Below are positions 56,864-64,000 of a stretch of 64,000 nt of DNA, piece by piece. The DNA is from Actinomycetospora sp. NBRC 106378 (GTDB lineage: Bacteria; Actinomycetota; Actinomycetes; Mycobacteriales; Pseudonocardiaceae), in NCBI RefSeq assembly GCF_030269685.1, contig NZ_BSTT01000007.1:1-64000 (forward strand), given 5' to 3'. How positions within the stretch are numbered: position 1 is the stretch's first letter; every line of letters begins with the position of its first letter. The translations under genes were made by a program, and so were the position numbers. Under the pieces are notes generated by a model, which saw nothing but the letters and a program-made list of their open reading frames with translations, was not told where the DNA came from and did no database searches.

Positions 56864-57720
56864 CAGGGCGTCGACTCGAAGCGCAGCGTGCGAGGCAGGC
56901 CGACGGCCGCCACGAGGTCCTGCAGGTGCCGGCCCGCCCCGTGCACCACCACGGTCTGGTTGCGCGCCGCCGTGTGCGCGGCGAGGAGGAGGCTCTGGGC
57001 GCCCGCGACGTCGAAGAAGGCCACGCGTGAGGCGTCGACGTGCAGGTCCGGATCGCCGGGGCCGTCGAACCGCAGGCGCAGCGCCCCGTGCAGGGCCGCG
57101 CCGAAGCAGGCGGCCACGTGCACGTCGATTTCGCCGTCCAGCTCCCACCGGCCGTGCACCCAGCGGGCCCGCCACTGACCGTCGACGATCCCGCCGCAGT
57201 GCAGCGACGCGGTCTCCCAGCTCGCCGTCCGGTTCTCGAACGCGGCCGTGAGCTGGCAGCGCGTGATCACCGGCGCCCGCCGGGCGAGCTCGTCGTACGC
57301 GCTCTCCTGGGCCGCGTACTCGGCGACCTCCGCCGCGTCCATCATCGGCCGTCCCGCGCTCTCCTGGGACATCGCGATCCGCGGCCAGCCCTCGTCGAGC
57401 CCCCGGTCGACCTCCGACTCCTGCAGCCGGCGCAGCCCCTCGGTCGTCCCACCCGCGGCCCGGACCACCTCGGCGAGGTCCATGACCTCGAGCTGCCCGG
57501 ACGCCAGCGCCGCCGACGCCCGCGGCGGTCCGTCGGGGCCGGTCAGCCAGTCACGACCGTCGTCCGGCCGCACCTTGTAGAACACCTTGGTACCGGCGGC
57601 GAGGTGGTGGTCGAGCCAGGCCGCGGTGCCGGTGCGCTGCTCGTGGACGGTGGCCGCGACGGCGAGGGTGTGCACGCCCTCGCCCGCTCCGGCCGGCCGT
57701 GCCGTCCGAGCGCCCGCCAT
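56863..57720 (-). CDS. MEDS-STAS protein
   Basis: 285 aa. The MEDS part (about 15-190: HTLAVAATVHEQRTGTAAWLDHHLAAGTKVFYKV, YAAQESAYDELARRAPVITRCQLTAAFENRT) is followed by a STAS domain (WELDGEIDVHVAACFGAALHGALRL, DLHVDASRVAFFDVAGAQSLLLAAHTA). Anti-anti-sigma factors carry D-S-S/T-G at the phosphorylation loop; here it is DVAG, with no phosphorylatable residue, so it cannot be regulated in the usual way. ATG at 57720 has GGGGGC upstream. First gene of the pair. Confidence 0.75.
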   Translation of the reverse strand: MAGARTARPAGAGEGVHTLAVAATVHEQRTGTAAWLDHHLAAGTKVFYKVRPDDGRDWLTGPDGPPRASAALASGQLEVMDLAEVVRAAGGTTEGLRRLQESEVDRGLDEGWPRIAMSQESAGRPMMDAAEVAEYAAQESAYDELARRAPVITRCQLTAAFENRTASWETASLHCGGIVDGQWRARWVHGRWELDGEIDVHVAACFGAALHGALRLRFDGPGDPDLHVDASRVAFFDVAGAQSLLLAAHTAARNQTVVVHGAGRHLQDLVAAVGLPRTLRFESTP

Positions 57721-57805
57721 GCCTGCCCCCTCGCCCGGGTGTGACGTTTCTCGACGGGGGCAGACCCTACGCAGCCGGGCCGCCGCACGGTCGCGACGGG
57801 CCTCG

Positions 57806-58468
57806 TCACGCACGGCGACGAGCGACCGCCCACCACCCGACCGTCGCGGCCGCGAGGAGGACCACCGCCACGACCGGATCCAGGGGGTCCACCGCCGACC
57901 CGTCAGCCGCGTCGAGCGCCCCGACGGTCGTGCCGACCGGGGGCAGCCACGGCACCGTCGCGGTGACGATGACCACGACGCCCGCCACGGCGGCCGCCCA
58001 CCCCGGACGGTCGACGACCGGCCGCGAGCACGCCAGCCCGACGGCCGTCCCGGCGAGGGCCGCCGTCAGGTGGGCGACGAGGGCCTCCCCGACGACGGCG
58101 GGCGCGTAGCCCGCGGGCTGCAGGAGCGCGGGGAGCAGCGCGCCGACGACGACCGCGGGCACCTCCAGCAGCAACGCCGCCCCTGCCGCTGCGAGCACCC
58201 ACCGGGCGGGCCCGCCGACCGCGGCGGTCGCGACCGTCCGGTCCTCCCCCGCCCGGGTCGCCGCGAGCGACGCCCAGGTGCACGCGGCGTAGAGGACCGG
58301 GACGGTCACCGGCCAGGGCCCCGGGGCGGGCGACGGGTCGTTCACCACCAGCACGAGGACGGCGACCACGAACAGCACGAGCGGGACGAGGGCGCGCTGG
58401 GCGGCGACCACCTCCGCCACGCGCAGGGCGACGAGCGCGCGGACCCGGCCCGCTCCCGCCGTCGTCAC
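57806..58468 (-). CDS. ABC transporter permease-like membrane protein
   Basis: 220 aa with five to six helices (LVPLVLFVVAVLVLVVN, TVPVLYAACTWASLAATRAGEDRTV, LAAAGAALLLEVPAVVVGALLPALL, VGEALVAHLTAALAGTAVGLACS, WAAAVAGVVVIVTATVPWL, VVAVVLLAAATVGWWAV). Together with the ATPase encoded just before it (GTGA overlap) this is a small ABC-2-type exporter. GTG start. The last gene in the PadR-led operon; the substrate is unknown. Confidence 0.75.
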   Translation of the reverse strand: MTTAGAGRVRALVALRVAEVVAAQRALVPLVLFVVAVLVLVVNDPSPAPGPWPVTVPVLYAACTWASLAATRAGEDRTVATAAVGGPARWVLAAAGAALLLEVPAVVVGALLPALLQPAGYAPAVVGEALVAHLTAALAGTAVGLACSRPVVDRPGWAAAVAGVVVIVTATVPWLPPVGTTVGALDAADGSAVDPLDPVVAVVLLAAATVGWWAVARRRA

Positions 58469-59265
58469 CCGGACCCGCCCGGCAACCGGGTCACGTCCAC
58501 CACCGAGCACCCCGCCGCCAGCGCGGCGGCGAGCCACCGGTCGGCGCGCGGCGCCTCGACCGTCACGACCAGGACGTCGCCCTCGCACCGTTCGGTGGCC
58601 GCGCCGGGCAACCCCGCCGAGACCGCCCCGGCGGGGCCGCCGCAGGACACCTCGATGCGGGTCCGACCCGGGCGCACCACCCCGGGGAGGAGACGCCCGC
58701 GCTCCACGCGGTGCACGACCGCGCCGGGCAGCGCGGACCCGCGCCCCGAGTGGTCGGCCAGGACGACGACGCGGGCGGCCGGCTCGGCGAGGAGCGCGGT
58801 GAGCCCGGCGGCGGCCCGGTCGTCGAGCGCCGTCCACGGCTCGTCGAGCACGACCAGGCCGTCCCGGACCGCCAGCGCCTGGGCCAGCCCCACCTTGGTG
58901 CGGGTGCCCGCTGAGAGTCCGGCGACCGGGGCGTCGGCGTCGTCGTCGAATCCGAGGGCCTCGAGCACCGCGAGGGCGCACCCGCGCGGGAGCCCGTGCA
59001 CGGCGTCGAGGTGGCCCAGGAGCCGTCGCGTCGTCAGCCGGGTCGTCGGGAACGGGGTGGGCAGGTAACCGGTCACCGCCGGTCGTCCCACGACGGTCCC
59101 CGCGCTCGGCGTCAGCACCCCGGCCGCGATCCGCAGCAGGGTCGACTTCCCGGATCCGTTCGTTCCGGTCACGACGACGGGCCGTCCCGGCTCCGCCCGC
59201 AGGTCGATGCCGTCGAGCACCCAGCCCGTGCCCCGGTAGCGGTGCCGGACCCGACGGAGTCTCAC
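58465..59265 (-). CDS. ABC transporter ATP-binding protein
   Basis: 266 aa. Walker A is GTNGSGKSTLLRIAAG, signature LSAGTRTKVGLAQALA, Walker B LVVLDEPWTALDD; the switch His is ADHSGRG. The signature LSAG-rather than LSGGQ is a small deviation common in export ATPases. A C-terminal extension of about 60 residues (RIEVSCGGPAGAVSAGLPG..., VVTVEAPRADRWLAAALAAG) is seen in ABC-2 exporters. GTG at 59265 overlaps the previous stop. Confidence 0.88.
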   Translation of the reverse strand: MRLRRVRHRYRGTGWVLDGIDLRAEPGRPVVVTGTNGSGKSTLLRIAAGVLTPSAGTVVGRPAVTGYLPTPFPTTRLTTRRLLGHLDAVHGLPRGCALAVLEALGFDDDADAPVAGLSAGTRTKVGLAQALAVRDGLVVLDEPWTALDDRAAAGLTALLAEPAARVVVLADHSGRGSALPGAVVHRVERGRLLPGVVRPGRTRIEVSCGGPAGAVSAGLPGAATERCEGDVLVVTVEAPRADRWLAAALAAGCSVVDVTRLPGGSG

Positions 59266-59615
59266 GACCCCGACCGGTGCAGCCGCCAGCAGCACACGAC
59301 CGTGCCGGGCAGCGCGAGGAGGTAGCCCCGGACCTCGCGCCGCCGGGCGGGGCCGTCACCGACGTGGTCGAGCACGGCCGCCATCTCGGCCCGCCAGTCC
59401 TCCCGGGCACCGGGTGGCAGCAGCCCGGCGAGCCGGGTCAAGACGCGACGGTCGCGGTCGGGGGCGCGGAGGGCGTCGAGCAGCACCGACGCGACGAGCA
59501 AGGACCCGAGCAGGCCCCAGGCCCGCGGGACGGCCGGGTCGGTGAGCCGGGGCACCAGGACGAGCACCACCGTCATCGAGGCGAAGGGGGCGAGCCAGAC
59601 GAGCGGTCGGGTCAT
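59262..59615 (-). CDS. Small membrane protein of the PadR-ABC operon
   Basis: 117 aa with two helices (VWLAPFASMTVVLVLVPRL, WGLLGSLLVASVLLDALRAP) and a cytoplasmic C-terminus with LAGLLPPGAREDWRAEMAAVLDHV, found in PadR-linked actinobacterial membrane proteins. ATG overlaps the padR stop (ATGA) and its stop overlaps the ATPase start. Function unknown; the conserved helix REDWRAEM may bind a protein partner. Confidence 0.7.
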   Translation of the reverse strand: MTRPLVWLAPFASMTVVLVLVPRLTDPAVPRAWGLLGSLLVASVLLDALRAPDRDRRVLTRLAGLLPPGAREDWRAEMAAVLDHVGDGPARRREVRGYLLALPGTVVCCWRLHRSGS

Positions 59616-59929
59616 GTCGCCGCCCCGGGCTGCGCGTCCCCGAGCCGCGGGTTCCCGACGGCGGGTGCGGTCGCGTGCACCGCCCGGGCCCGACCCGTCG
59701 TCGTGAGCCGGTAGTAGCGCCGCGGCGGGCGCCCCTCGGTCCGGCCGACCTCCGGGTCCTCCCAGGCGTCCTCCACCCACCCGGCGGCGACGAGCCGGGC
59801 GAGGATCGGGTAGACCGTGCCCGCCTTCAGCCCGGTCGCCCGTCCGATCTCGAAGCCCCACGCCTGCTCACGGTCGAGGAGGGCACCGAGCACCGCGGCG
59901 GTCTGCGGGGTGATCCGGGGTCCGGGCAC
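59612..59929 (-). CDS. PadR-family regulator
   Basis: 105 aa winged-helix repressor (PadR-s2 type): AVLGALLDREQAWGFEIGRATGLKAGTVYPILARLVAAGWVEDAWEDPEVGRTEGRPPRRYYRLTTTGRARA. GTYPI-like loop and PRRYYRLT are diagnostic. The family represses its own operon and is released by small molecules (phenolic acids, drugs). GTG start lies 8 nt after the operator-like palindrome. It leads the four-gene operon with the small membrane protein and the ABC exporter. Confidence 0.93.
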   Translation of the reverse strand: MPGPRITPQTAAVLGALLDREQAWGFEIGRATGLKAGTVYPILARLVAAGWVEDAWEDPEVGRTEGRPPRRYYRLTTTGRARAVHATAPAVGNPRLGDAQPGAAT

Positions 59930-59937
59930 GAACCGAA

Positions 59938-59953
59938 CTCTATCTAGGTAGAG
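59938..59953. promoter_or_regulatory. PadR operator overlapping the -10 box
   Basis: CTCTA and TAGAG arms around a CTAG centre, one mismatched pair, 16 bp. On the reverse strand it contains TAGAGT (59942-59937), a -10 box 7 nt before the GTG, so bound repressor would hide the promoter and the mRNA is leaderless. Confidence 0.55.
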
Positions 59954-59963
59954 CGAAGCCGCG

Positions 59964-60323
59964 TCAGTCCCCCCGCGCGTGGGCCCGCAGCCGCTCCGAC
60001 CAGGACAGGGTCGGCAGCGGCTCGCCCACGTCGGCGAACCACCCGCCGTCGCGCTCGACCACCGGGTACACGCCCAGCTCGTGGGCGTCGGTGGTACGGC
60101 AGACCCCGGTGTCGAGGTCGAACCGGTACCAGTGCCAGGGGCAGCGCACCTCGCCGTCGCGCACGCGGCCCTCGACCATCGGCCCGCCCCGGTGGGGGCA
60201 GCCGGCGTCGGTCACCCGCACCGCCCCGGCGTCGGGAGCGACGAAGACGGCGAACTCCCGGCCGTCCGGGCTGGTGACGGTCCACGCGGAGCGGCCGGCC
60301 GGGTCGCCCAGGGCGACCAGCAT
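59964..60323 (-). CDS. Rieske-type ferredoxin
   Basis: 119 aa single Rieske domain. The cluster is held by AGCPHRGG (Cys-His) and RCPWHWYRFDLDTG (Cys-His); CRTTDAHELGVYPVVERDG is the usual ending. Small Rieske ferredoxins feed electrons to aromatic oxygenases, and ferredoxins in meta-cleavage operons (XylT) reactivate catechol 2,3-dioxygenase; either role is possible. ATG at 60323 shares a base with the tautomerase stop (TGATG). Last gene of the meta-cleavage operon. Confidence 0.9.
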   Translation of the reverse strand: MLVALGDPAGRSAWTVTSPDGREFAVFVAPDAGAVRVTDAGCPHRGGPMVEGRVRDGEVRCPWHWYRFDLDTGVCRTTDAHELGVYPVVERDGGWFADVGEPLPTLSWSERLRAHARGD

Positions 60324-60526
60324 CAGCGCCGCCCGGACGCCCGCAGCTCCGCCAGCGACTCGCCGCCGACGAACCAGTGCTCGGGCTCGCACTCGGTGAC
60401 CACGACGCGGACGTTGCTCGCCGGGGCGCCGACCGCCTCGGCGACCGCGGCGGTGACCTTCTCCCCCAGCGCCGCGAGCTGTTCGGGGGTCCGCCCGCGG
60501 GCGAGGGTGATCTGGACGAGGGGCAC
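60323..60526 (-). CDS. dmpI: 4-Oxalocrotonate tautomerase
   Basis: 67 aa, the normal 62-70-residue size. After Met the protein begins with the catalytic Pro (PLVQITLARGRTPEQLAALGEKVTAAVAEAVG), and the second half SNVRVVVTECEPEHWFVGGESLAE has the general base and Arg positions of the hexameric enzyme. It interconverts 2-hydroxymuconate and 2-oxo-3-hexenedioate before decarboxylation. GTG start with AAGGAG. It is in the order hydratase, decarboxylase, tautomerase, ferredoxin. Confidence 0.92.
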   Translation of the reverse strand: MPLVQITLARGRTPEQLAALGEKVTAAVAEAVGAPASNVRVVVTECEPEHWFVGGESLAELRASGRR

Positions 60527-60550
60527 GGGGTCTCCTTGGTCGGTGAGGGC

Positions 60551-61318
60551 TCAGTCGGTGACGGCCATCTCGACGGTGCCGAGCCGGTCGATCGACACCG
60601 TCACCACGTCGCCGGGCGCGACCGGCGTCGCCGCCGTCAGCCCGCCGGAGAGCACGACCTCCCCGGCCCGCAGGCCCTCCCCGGACAGCGCGAGCCGCCG
60701 CACCAGCCAGGCGACCGCCGCGGCCGGGTGGCCCAGCGAGGCCGCGCCGCTCGCCGTCGCGACCAGCTCGCCGTTCTTCTCGAGCAGCACGCCGACGAGG
60801 CGGACGTCGATCCCGGACGGGGGGACGGGGGTCCCGACGACGTAGCGGGCCGCGGAGGTGTTGTCCGCGACGACGTCGGCCATCGTGAAGCGGTAGTCGC
60901 GGAAGCGGGAGTCGAGCACCTCGATGCCGACCGCGAGCCCGGAGGTGGCGGAGAGGACGTCGACGGCGGTGCAGTGCGCGCCGTGCAGGTCACGGCCGAG
61001 CACGAAGACGATCTCCGGCTCGGCCCGGGGCTGGATCAGCTCGCGGGCGGGCAGCGGCTCGCCGAGGTCGAGGGCCGCCGCGGCCGGGAGGAACCCGCAC
61101 ACCGGCGCGGACACGCCGACCTGGGCCTGTTTGGCGCGCGAGGTCACCCCGAGCTTCCACCCGGCGAGCGGGCCGGCCTGGTCGCGCAGCACCCGCTGGA
61201 CGGCGTAGCCCGCCTCGAGGTCGAGGTCGGGGTGCTCGTCGGTGAGCGGCTCGATCGCGGTGCGCTCGGCGACCGCCTTCGAGAGCCGGGCCGCCAGTTC
61301 GTCGTGGTTGATGCTCAC
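60551..61318 (-). CDS. dmpH: 4-Oxalocrotonate decarboxylase
   Basis: 255 aa FAH-like enzyme. GWKLGVTSRAKQAQVGVSAPVCGFL, PRAEPEIVFVLGRDLHG (metal Glu residues), GIEVLDSRFRDYRFTMADVVADNTSAARYVVG, and LSGGLTAATPVAPGDVVTV match DmpH more than DmpE: LDSRFxDYRF and DNTSAARYV are decarboxylase-type. It removes CO2 from 2-oxo-3-hexenedioate to give 2-hydroxypenta-2,4-dienoate, in complex with DmpE. GTG overlaps the DmpE stop (GTGA). The distinction from DmpE rests on pattern memory. Confidence 0.88.
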   Translation of the reverse strand: MSINHDELAARLSKAVAERTAIEPLTDEHPDLDLEAGYAVQRVLRDQAGPLAGWKLGVTSRAKQAQVGVSAPVCGFLPAAAALDLGEPLPARELIQPRAEPEIVFVLGRDLHGAHCTAVDVLSATSGLAVGIEVLDSRFRDYRFTMADVVADNTSAARYVVGTPVPPSGIDVRLVGVLLEKNGELVATASGAASLGHPAAAVAWLVRRLALSGEGLRAGEVVLSGGLTAATPVAPGDVVTVSIDRLGTVEMAVTD

Positions 61319-62139
61319 GCCGGTCCTCCCTGGGTCGAGCTCCGCTCCGCTGCGTCTCCCGTCACCCTGATGCTGATCGGACCGAGCCGGTCGAACTCCG
61401 CCCGGTACACCTCACCCGCCGTCATGGGGACCGCCGCGTGCAGCGCCCCGGTCATGATCAGGTGTCCGGGCTCCAGCGCCACCCCGTGCTCGCCGAGCAC
61501 GTTCGCGAGCCACGCCACGACGGCCAGCGGGTCGCCCAGCGCCGCCGCACCCGCGCCGGTGTCGAGCAGCTCGCCGTTCCGGGTCAGCGTCATGCCGATC
61601 AGCCGCGTGTCCAGGCCTGCCAGCGGCACCAGCCGCGAGGACACCGCGACCGCGCCGTTGGAGGCGAGGTCGGCCACGGTGTCGGCGAGCTTGATGCGCC
61701 AGTCCGCGATCCGGGAGTCGACGATCTCCATCGCCGCCGCCGCGCCGGCCACCGCCCGGGCGGCGTCGGTCGGGCCCACGCCCGGGCCCGCCAGCCGCTC
61801 CCCCATCACGAACACGATCTCGGCCTCGACCTTGGGGGCGATGAAGTCGGCGAGCGAGAGCGTGTCGCCGTCGCGGTAGACGGTGGAGGCGAGCACCGGG
61901 CCGTGGTCCGGCGCGTCGACGCCCACCATCGTCTGCATGGCCTTCGACGTCAGCCCGACCTTGTGGCCGACGACCCGGTCGCCGTCCTCCAGCAGCATCG
62001 GGACGAGCTCGCGCTGGATCGCGTAGCCGTCCGCCATCCCCAACGACGGGTCGTCGTCGGTGAACGGCGGGATCGGGGTCCGCGTGCGTCGCGCCTCGTA
62101 GAGCGCGCGCGCCTTGGCCTGCGGGTCAGACACGGGCAT
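61315..62139 (-). CDS. dmpE: 2-Hydroxypenta-2,4-dienoate hydratase
   Basis: 274 aa FAH-like hydratase. GHKVGLTSKAMQTMVGVDAPDHGPVLAS, APKVEAEIVFVMGERLAG, EIVDSRIADWRIKLADTVADLASNGAVAVS, and LIMTGALHAAVPMTAGEVYRAEFDRLGPISIRV are the family; the shared domain with dmpH shows that both arose by duplication. It adds water to give 4-hydroxy-2-oxovalerate, the substrate of DmpG at 40.5 kb. ATG at 62139 is chosen; it overlaps the end of the IclR gene by 14 bp. Confidence 0.9.
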   Translation of the reverse strand: MPVSDPQAKARALYEARRTRTPIPPFTDDDPSLGMADGYAIQRELVPMLLEDGDRVVGHKVGLTSKAMQTMVGVDAPDHGPVLASTVYRDGDTLSLADFIAPKVEAEIVFVMGERLAGPGVGPTDAARAVAGAAAAMEIVDSRIADWRIKLADTVADLASNGAVAVSSRLVPLAGLDTRLIGMTLTRNGELLDTGAGAAALGDPLAVVAWLANVLGEHGVALEPGHLIMTGALHAAVPMTAGEVYRAEFDRLGPISIRVTGDAAERSSTQGGPA

Positions 62140-62923
62140 GGAGGTGGTCCGTCCTCTCTGCTGATGCTTCCGGGTTCCACCCGAGTCGCCGCGACACGGC
62201 CTCCCCGGCCTCGACCACGCACCGCACCAGGTGATCACGCGGGAGGGTGAGGAACCGCATCACCGGGGCGCCCACGCTGATCGCGGCCACGACGTCGCCG
62301 CCGGGGCCGAACACCGGCGCGGCGAGGGACGCGACGCCGATCTCGCGCTCGTCGACCGCGTCGGCCCAGCCCCGGCGGCGGACGGCGGCGAGCTCGGCGC
62401 GGACGGCGTCGGGCTCGACGATGGTGTGCGGGGTGAGGGCCGGGAAGCCGCGGGCGATCACGGCCTCCCGGCGCTCGGCGGGCATCGCCGCGAGCAGCAC
62501 CTTGCCCGAGCTGGTGCAGTGCAGGGGGACGCGGCGCCCGGTCTCGTGGAAGAGCCGCAGCGAGTGCGTGCTCTCCAGCCGGTCGACGTAGACCACCTCG
62601 TCGCCGTCGAGCACGCCCACCTGCGAGGACTCGCCCGTCTGCTCCCGCAGCTCGACGAGGACCGGACCGGCCGCGCCGTGCAGGTCCAGGTGCGCGCGCA
62701 CGGCCTCGCCCAGCTCGAACATCACCATCCCCAGCCGGTAGGTGCCGTTGTCGGCCCGGGCGACCAGGCCCTCGGCCGCGAGCGTGGCGAGCAGCCGGTG
62801 GACGGCGGACTTGCCCAGGCCCAGGCGTCGGGAGAGCTCCGAGACCCCGAGTGTCTCCTCCCGGGACAGGAACGCCTTGAGCAGGCGCGCCGCGTTGGTG
62901 ACCGACTGCAGCGTGGCGTCCAC
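62126..62923 (-). CDS. IclR-family regulator of the meta-cleavage genes
   Basis: 265 aa. N-terminal winged helix (LKAFLSREETLGVSELSRRLGLGKSAVHRLLATLAAEGLVARADNGTYRLG) and C-terminal effector domain (LHCTSSGKVLLAAMP, RGWADAVDEREIGVASLAAPVFGPGGDVVAAISVGAP). IclR regulators of aromatic pathways bind palindromes in the divergent promoter. GTG starts directly after the upstream stop (TGA-GTG, no gap). The 19-bp palindrome at 63648-63666 is a likely site. Confidence 0.93.
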   Translation of the reverse strand: MDATLQSVTNAARLLKAFLSREETLGVSELSRRLGLGKSAVHRLLATLAAEGLVARADNGTYRLGMVMFELGEAVRAHLDLHGAAGPVLVELREQTGESSQVGVLDGDEVVYVDRLESTHSLRLFHETGRRVPLHCTSSGKVLLAAMPAERREAVIARGFPALTPHTIVEPDAVRAELAAVRRRGWADAVDEREIGVASLAAPVFGPGGDVVAAISVGAPVMRFLTLPRDHLVRCVVEAGEAVSRRLGWNPEASAERTDHLHARV

Positions 62924-63631
62924 TCACACCGCCCCGGCGGTGCCGGCCGGCGTACCCCCGAGCGCGGCGACGAGGACGCGCCGGACGGCGTCGGGATCGG
63001 GCGCCGAGCCGGGCCGCAGAGCGGCGTCGACGGCGTCGGAGACCGGCGCGTTGTGCGGCGCGATCGCCCGGGCGAGCAGGACCTGCGCCCGCGCGAGCCC
63101 CGCCGTCGCCGCACCCTGCATCTCGTCGACGAGGGCCTCGCGGCCGCGCGCGCGGGACCGGAGGGCGTCGAAGTCGCGGGCGGCCGCGGAGTGGCCGGCG
63201 GCGAGCCCCGAGCCGACGTGGCCGGCGTGGTGCGGCGAGAGGCCGGAGCCGGGCTGCGTCACCAGGTGGTAGAGGACGGTGGAGATGCCGAGCGTGCCCC
63301 GGACCTCGTCGGGACGGGGTCCCTGTCCCTCGTCGATCAGCCCGAGCGCGGGCAGCACGACGGGGTCGTAGAACCGGACCCTCCAGTCCAGGCCGTCGAG
63401 CGACCCCGGGAGCTCGACCTCCTCGCCCCGCAGCGGTCCGAGGGGCTCGGTGGTGGCGAGGACGTGGAGGTGGCGGGCCCCGGCGGCGACCACCGTGAAG
63501 CGTCCGGCCGCGAGCAGCGGCATCCGCCCGCGCACCGCCGGCGGGAACGTCGCCGCCTGCTGGGCGTAGGCCGCGTGGATGCCCTCGACGTAGCCCGCGA
63601 CGGCACGACGCATCGCCATCGGGTCGGCCAC
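62924..63631 (-). CDS. Conserved protein of the meta-cleavage operon, function unknown
   Basis: 235 aa, soluble. MRRAVAGYVEGIHAAYAQQAATFPPAVRGRMPLLAAGRFTVVAAGARHLHVLATTEPLG, a middle VEL-PGSLDGLDWRVRFYDPVVLPALGLIDE and a helical ending. I do not recognise a domain; the first part (NTF2-like or ketoreductase-like pattern is not convincing) has no catalytic signature. GTG has GAGGAGG 5-11 nt upstream, so it is a real gene, first of the operon led by the divergent promoter. Its place next to catechol 2,3-dioxygenase and IclR suggests a role in aromatic-ring degradation, not known. Confidence 0.65.
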   Translation of the reverse strand: MADPMAMRRAVAGYVEGIHAAYAQQAATFPPAVRGRMPLLAAGRFTVVAAGARHLHVLATTEPLGPLRGEEVELPGSLDGLDWRVRFYDPVVLPALGLIDEGQGPRPDEVRGTLGISTVLYHLVTQPGSGLSPHHAGHVGSGLAAGHSAAARDFDALRSRARGREALVDEMQGAATAGLARAQVLLARAIAPHNAPVSDAVDAALRPGSAPDPDAVRRVLVAALGGTPAGTAGAV

Positions 63632-63647
63632 CGCGCCTCCTCGGGGT

Positions 63648-63666
63648 CGTTCCGGCTTCCGGAACG
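63648..63666. promoter_or_regulatory. CGTTCCGG-CTT-CCGGAACG palindrome, candidate IclR operator
   Basis: Perfect 8+3+8 inverted repeat in the 115-bp region between the divergent meta-cleavage operons, with a half-site CGGAACG again at 63681-63687. Best candidate for IclR binding. Confidence 0.55.
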
Positions 63667-63697
63667 CGGGCTCTTCTCCCCGGAACGCTAGGGCGGT

Positions 63698-63703
63698 TAG
63701 CGT
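63698..63703 (+). promoter_or_regulatory. TAGCGT -10 box of catechol 2,3-dioxygenase
   Basis: TAGCGT 43 bp before the GTG at 63747; the -35 position (about 63675) is poor, consistent with activator-dependent transcription. Confidence 0.3.
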
Positions 63704-63746
63704 CGTGACGTCAAGCACACGAGTCCCCGACGGAGAGGACCCCGAC

Positions 63747-64000
63747 GTGGGCATCCTGCGCCTCGCACACATCGACGTGCGGACCCCCGACCTCGACCTC
63801 TCGACGGCCTACTACACCGAGGTCATGGGCCTGCAGCAGGTGCAGCGGACCGACGACACGGTGTACCTGAAGTGCTGGGACGAGGAGGACCACCACTCCC
63901 TGCGGATGCGGTACAACCCGCGCACCGGGATGGACTCCTTCACGTTCCGCGTGGAGGCCGAGGACGACCTCGCCGACTTCGAGAACAAGGTCGAGGCCTA
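63747..64000 (+). CDS. dmpB: Catechol 2,3-dioxygenase (extradiol), N-terminal part
   Basis: The first 84 residues are in the window; the gene continues past the edge. LRLAHIDVRTPDLDLSTAYYTEVMGLQQV is the first VOC module of extradiol dioxygenases, and YLKCWDEEDHHSLRMRYNP is typical of the XylE/DmpB type. The iron ligands of the second module lie beyond. GTG has GGAGAGG upstream. Divergent from the operon of the downstream enzymes; it opens the catechol ring to 2-hydroxymuconic semialdehyde. Partial, so only the family is firm. Confidence 0.85.
   Translation, partial: MGILRLAHIDVRTPDLDLSTAYYTEVMGLQQVQRTDDTVYLKCWDEEDHHSLRMRYNPRTGMDSFTFRVEAEDDLADFENKVEA

Noticed and set aside
1..64000. CRISPR arrays, tRNA or rRNA genes, prophage or complete insertion sequences
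   Set aside because: No direct-repeat arrays, no tRNA-like cloverleaf or rRNA sequence and no transposase or integrase reading frame were noticed.

Overview
The window is 64 kb of very GC-rich chromosomal DNA from an actinomycete. I infer a member of the Pseudonocardiaceae (Pseudonocardia or Actinomycetospora type). The reasons are the codon bias, frequent GTG starts, many ATGA/GTGA stop-start overlaps, TAGGGT-type -10 boxes placed 6-8 nt before start codons (leaderless transcripts), a DUF222/13E12 remnant, a mycothiol-type DsbA remnant, Arr, LCP and L,D-transpeptidase cell-wall genes and a CbtBA cobalt system. I saw no rRNA, tRNA, CRISPR array, phage module or complete insertion sequence. 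Gene density is high, and most convergent pairs overlap or abut.

0-10 kb: a DUF222 fragment; a MarR regulator whose stop codon lies in a 20-bp palindrome just before two membrane-protein genes; a thioesterase; a class I polyphosphate kinase 2 next to a divergent-looking CHAD-like protein; glutamate decarboxylase; a fused double acyl-CoA dehydrogenase translationally coupled to an SBF-family transporter; and a rifampin ADP-ribosyltransferase. 10-21 kb is a sugar-alcohol regulon: polyol dehydrogenase, a four-gene ABC importer, LacI regulator, xylulokinase and a coupled nucleoside phosphorylase. It is tied together by two AAGCGCTT operators, one of which fills the spacer of the dehydrogenase promoter. 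20.7-31 kb holds a secreted streptogrisin-like protease, a DUF6542-LCP cell-wall pair, transporters, a methyltransferase coupled to a truncated DsbA gene, CbtBA, an NYN/LOTUS RNA-binding protein and an L,D-transpeptidase.

31-39 kb carries acyl-CoA and enoyl-CoA enzymes, SDRs, HTH regulators, a broken LuxR gene beside a 21-bp-arm inverted repeat, and a pair of genes for a secreted intradiol-dioxygenase-like protein and a ferric-reductase-like membrane protein. 39.6-42 kb encodes the end of the catechol meta-cleavage pathway (acylating acetaldehyde dehydrogenase, 4-hydroxy-2-oxovalerate aldolase, a double-length tautomerase). The rest of that pathway is at 60-64 kb (hydratase, oxalocrotonate decarboxylase, 4-oxalocrotonate tautomerase, Rieske ferredoxin, IclR regulator, and the start of catechol 2,3-dioxygenase running off the right edge). 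The two loci together convert 2-hydroxymuconate-type intermediates to pyruvate and acetyl-CoA.

45.4-48.3 kb holds the most unusual system: a two-gene dikinase (a swivelling phosphohistidine subunit and an ATP-grasp subunit) whose sizes and layout match phenylphosphate synthase and the CreHI alkylphenol phosphotransferases. A HAD phosphatase and an SDR are divergent from it. With the Rieske oxygenase (51.9 kb), P450 (54.7 kb) and the meta-cleavage genes, the whole right half looks like an aromatic-catabolic region. 56-60 kb adds two MEDS-domain sensor genes with degenerate STAS and ATPase halves, and a PadR-controlled ABC exporter.
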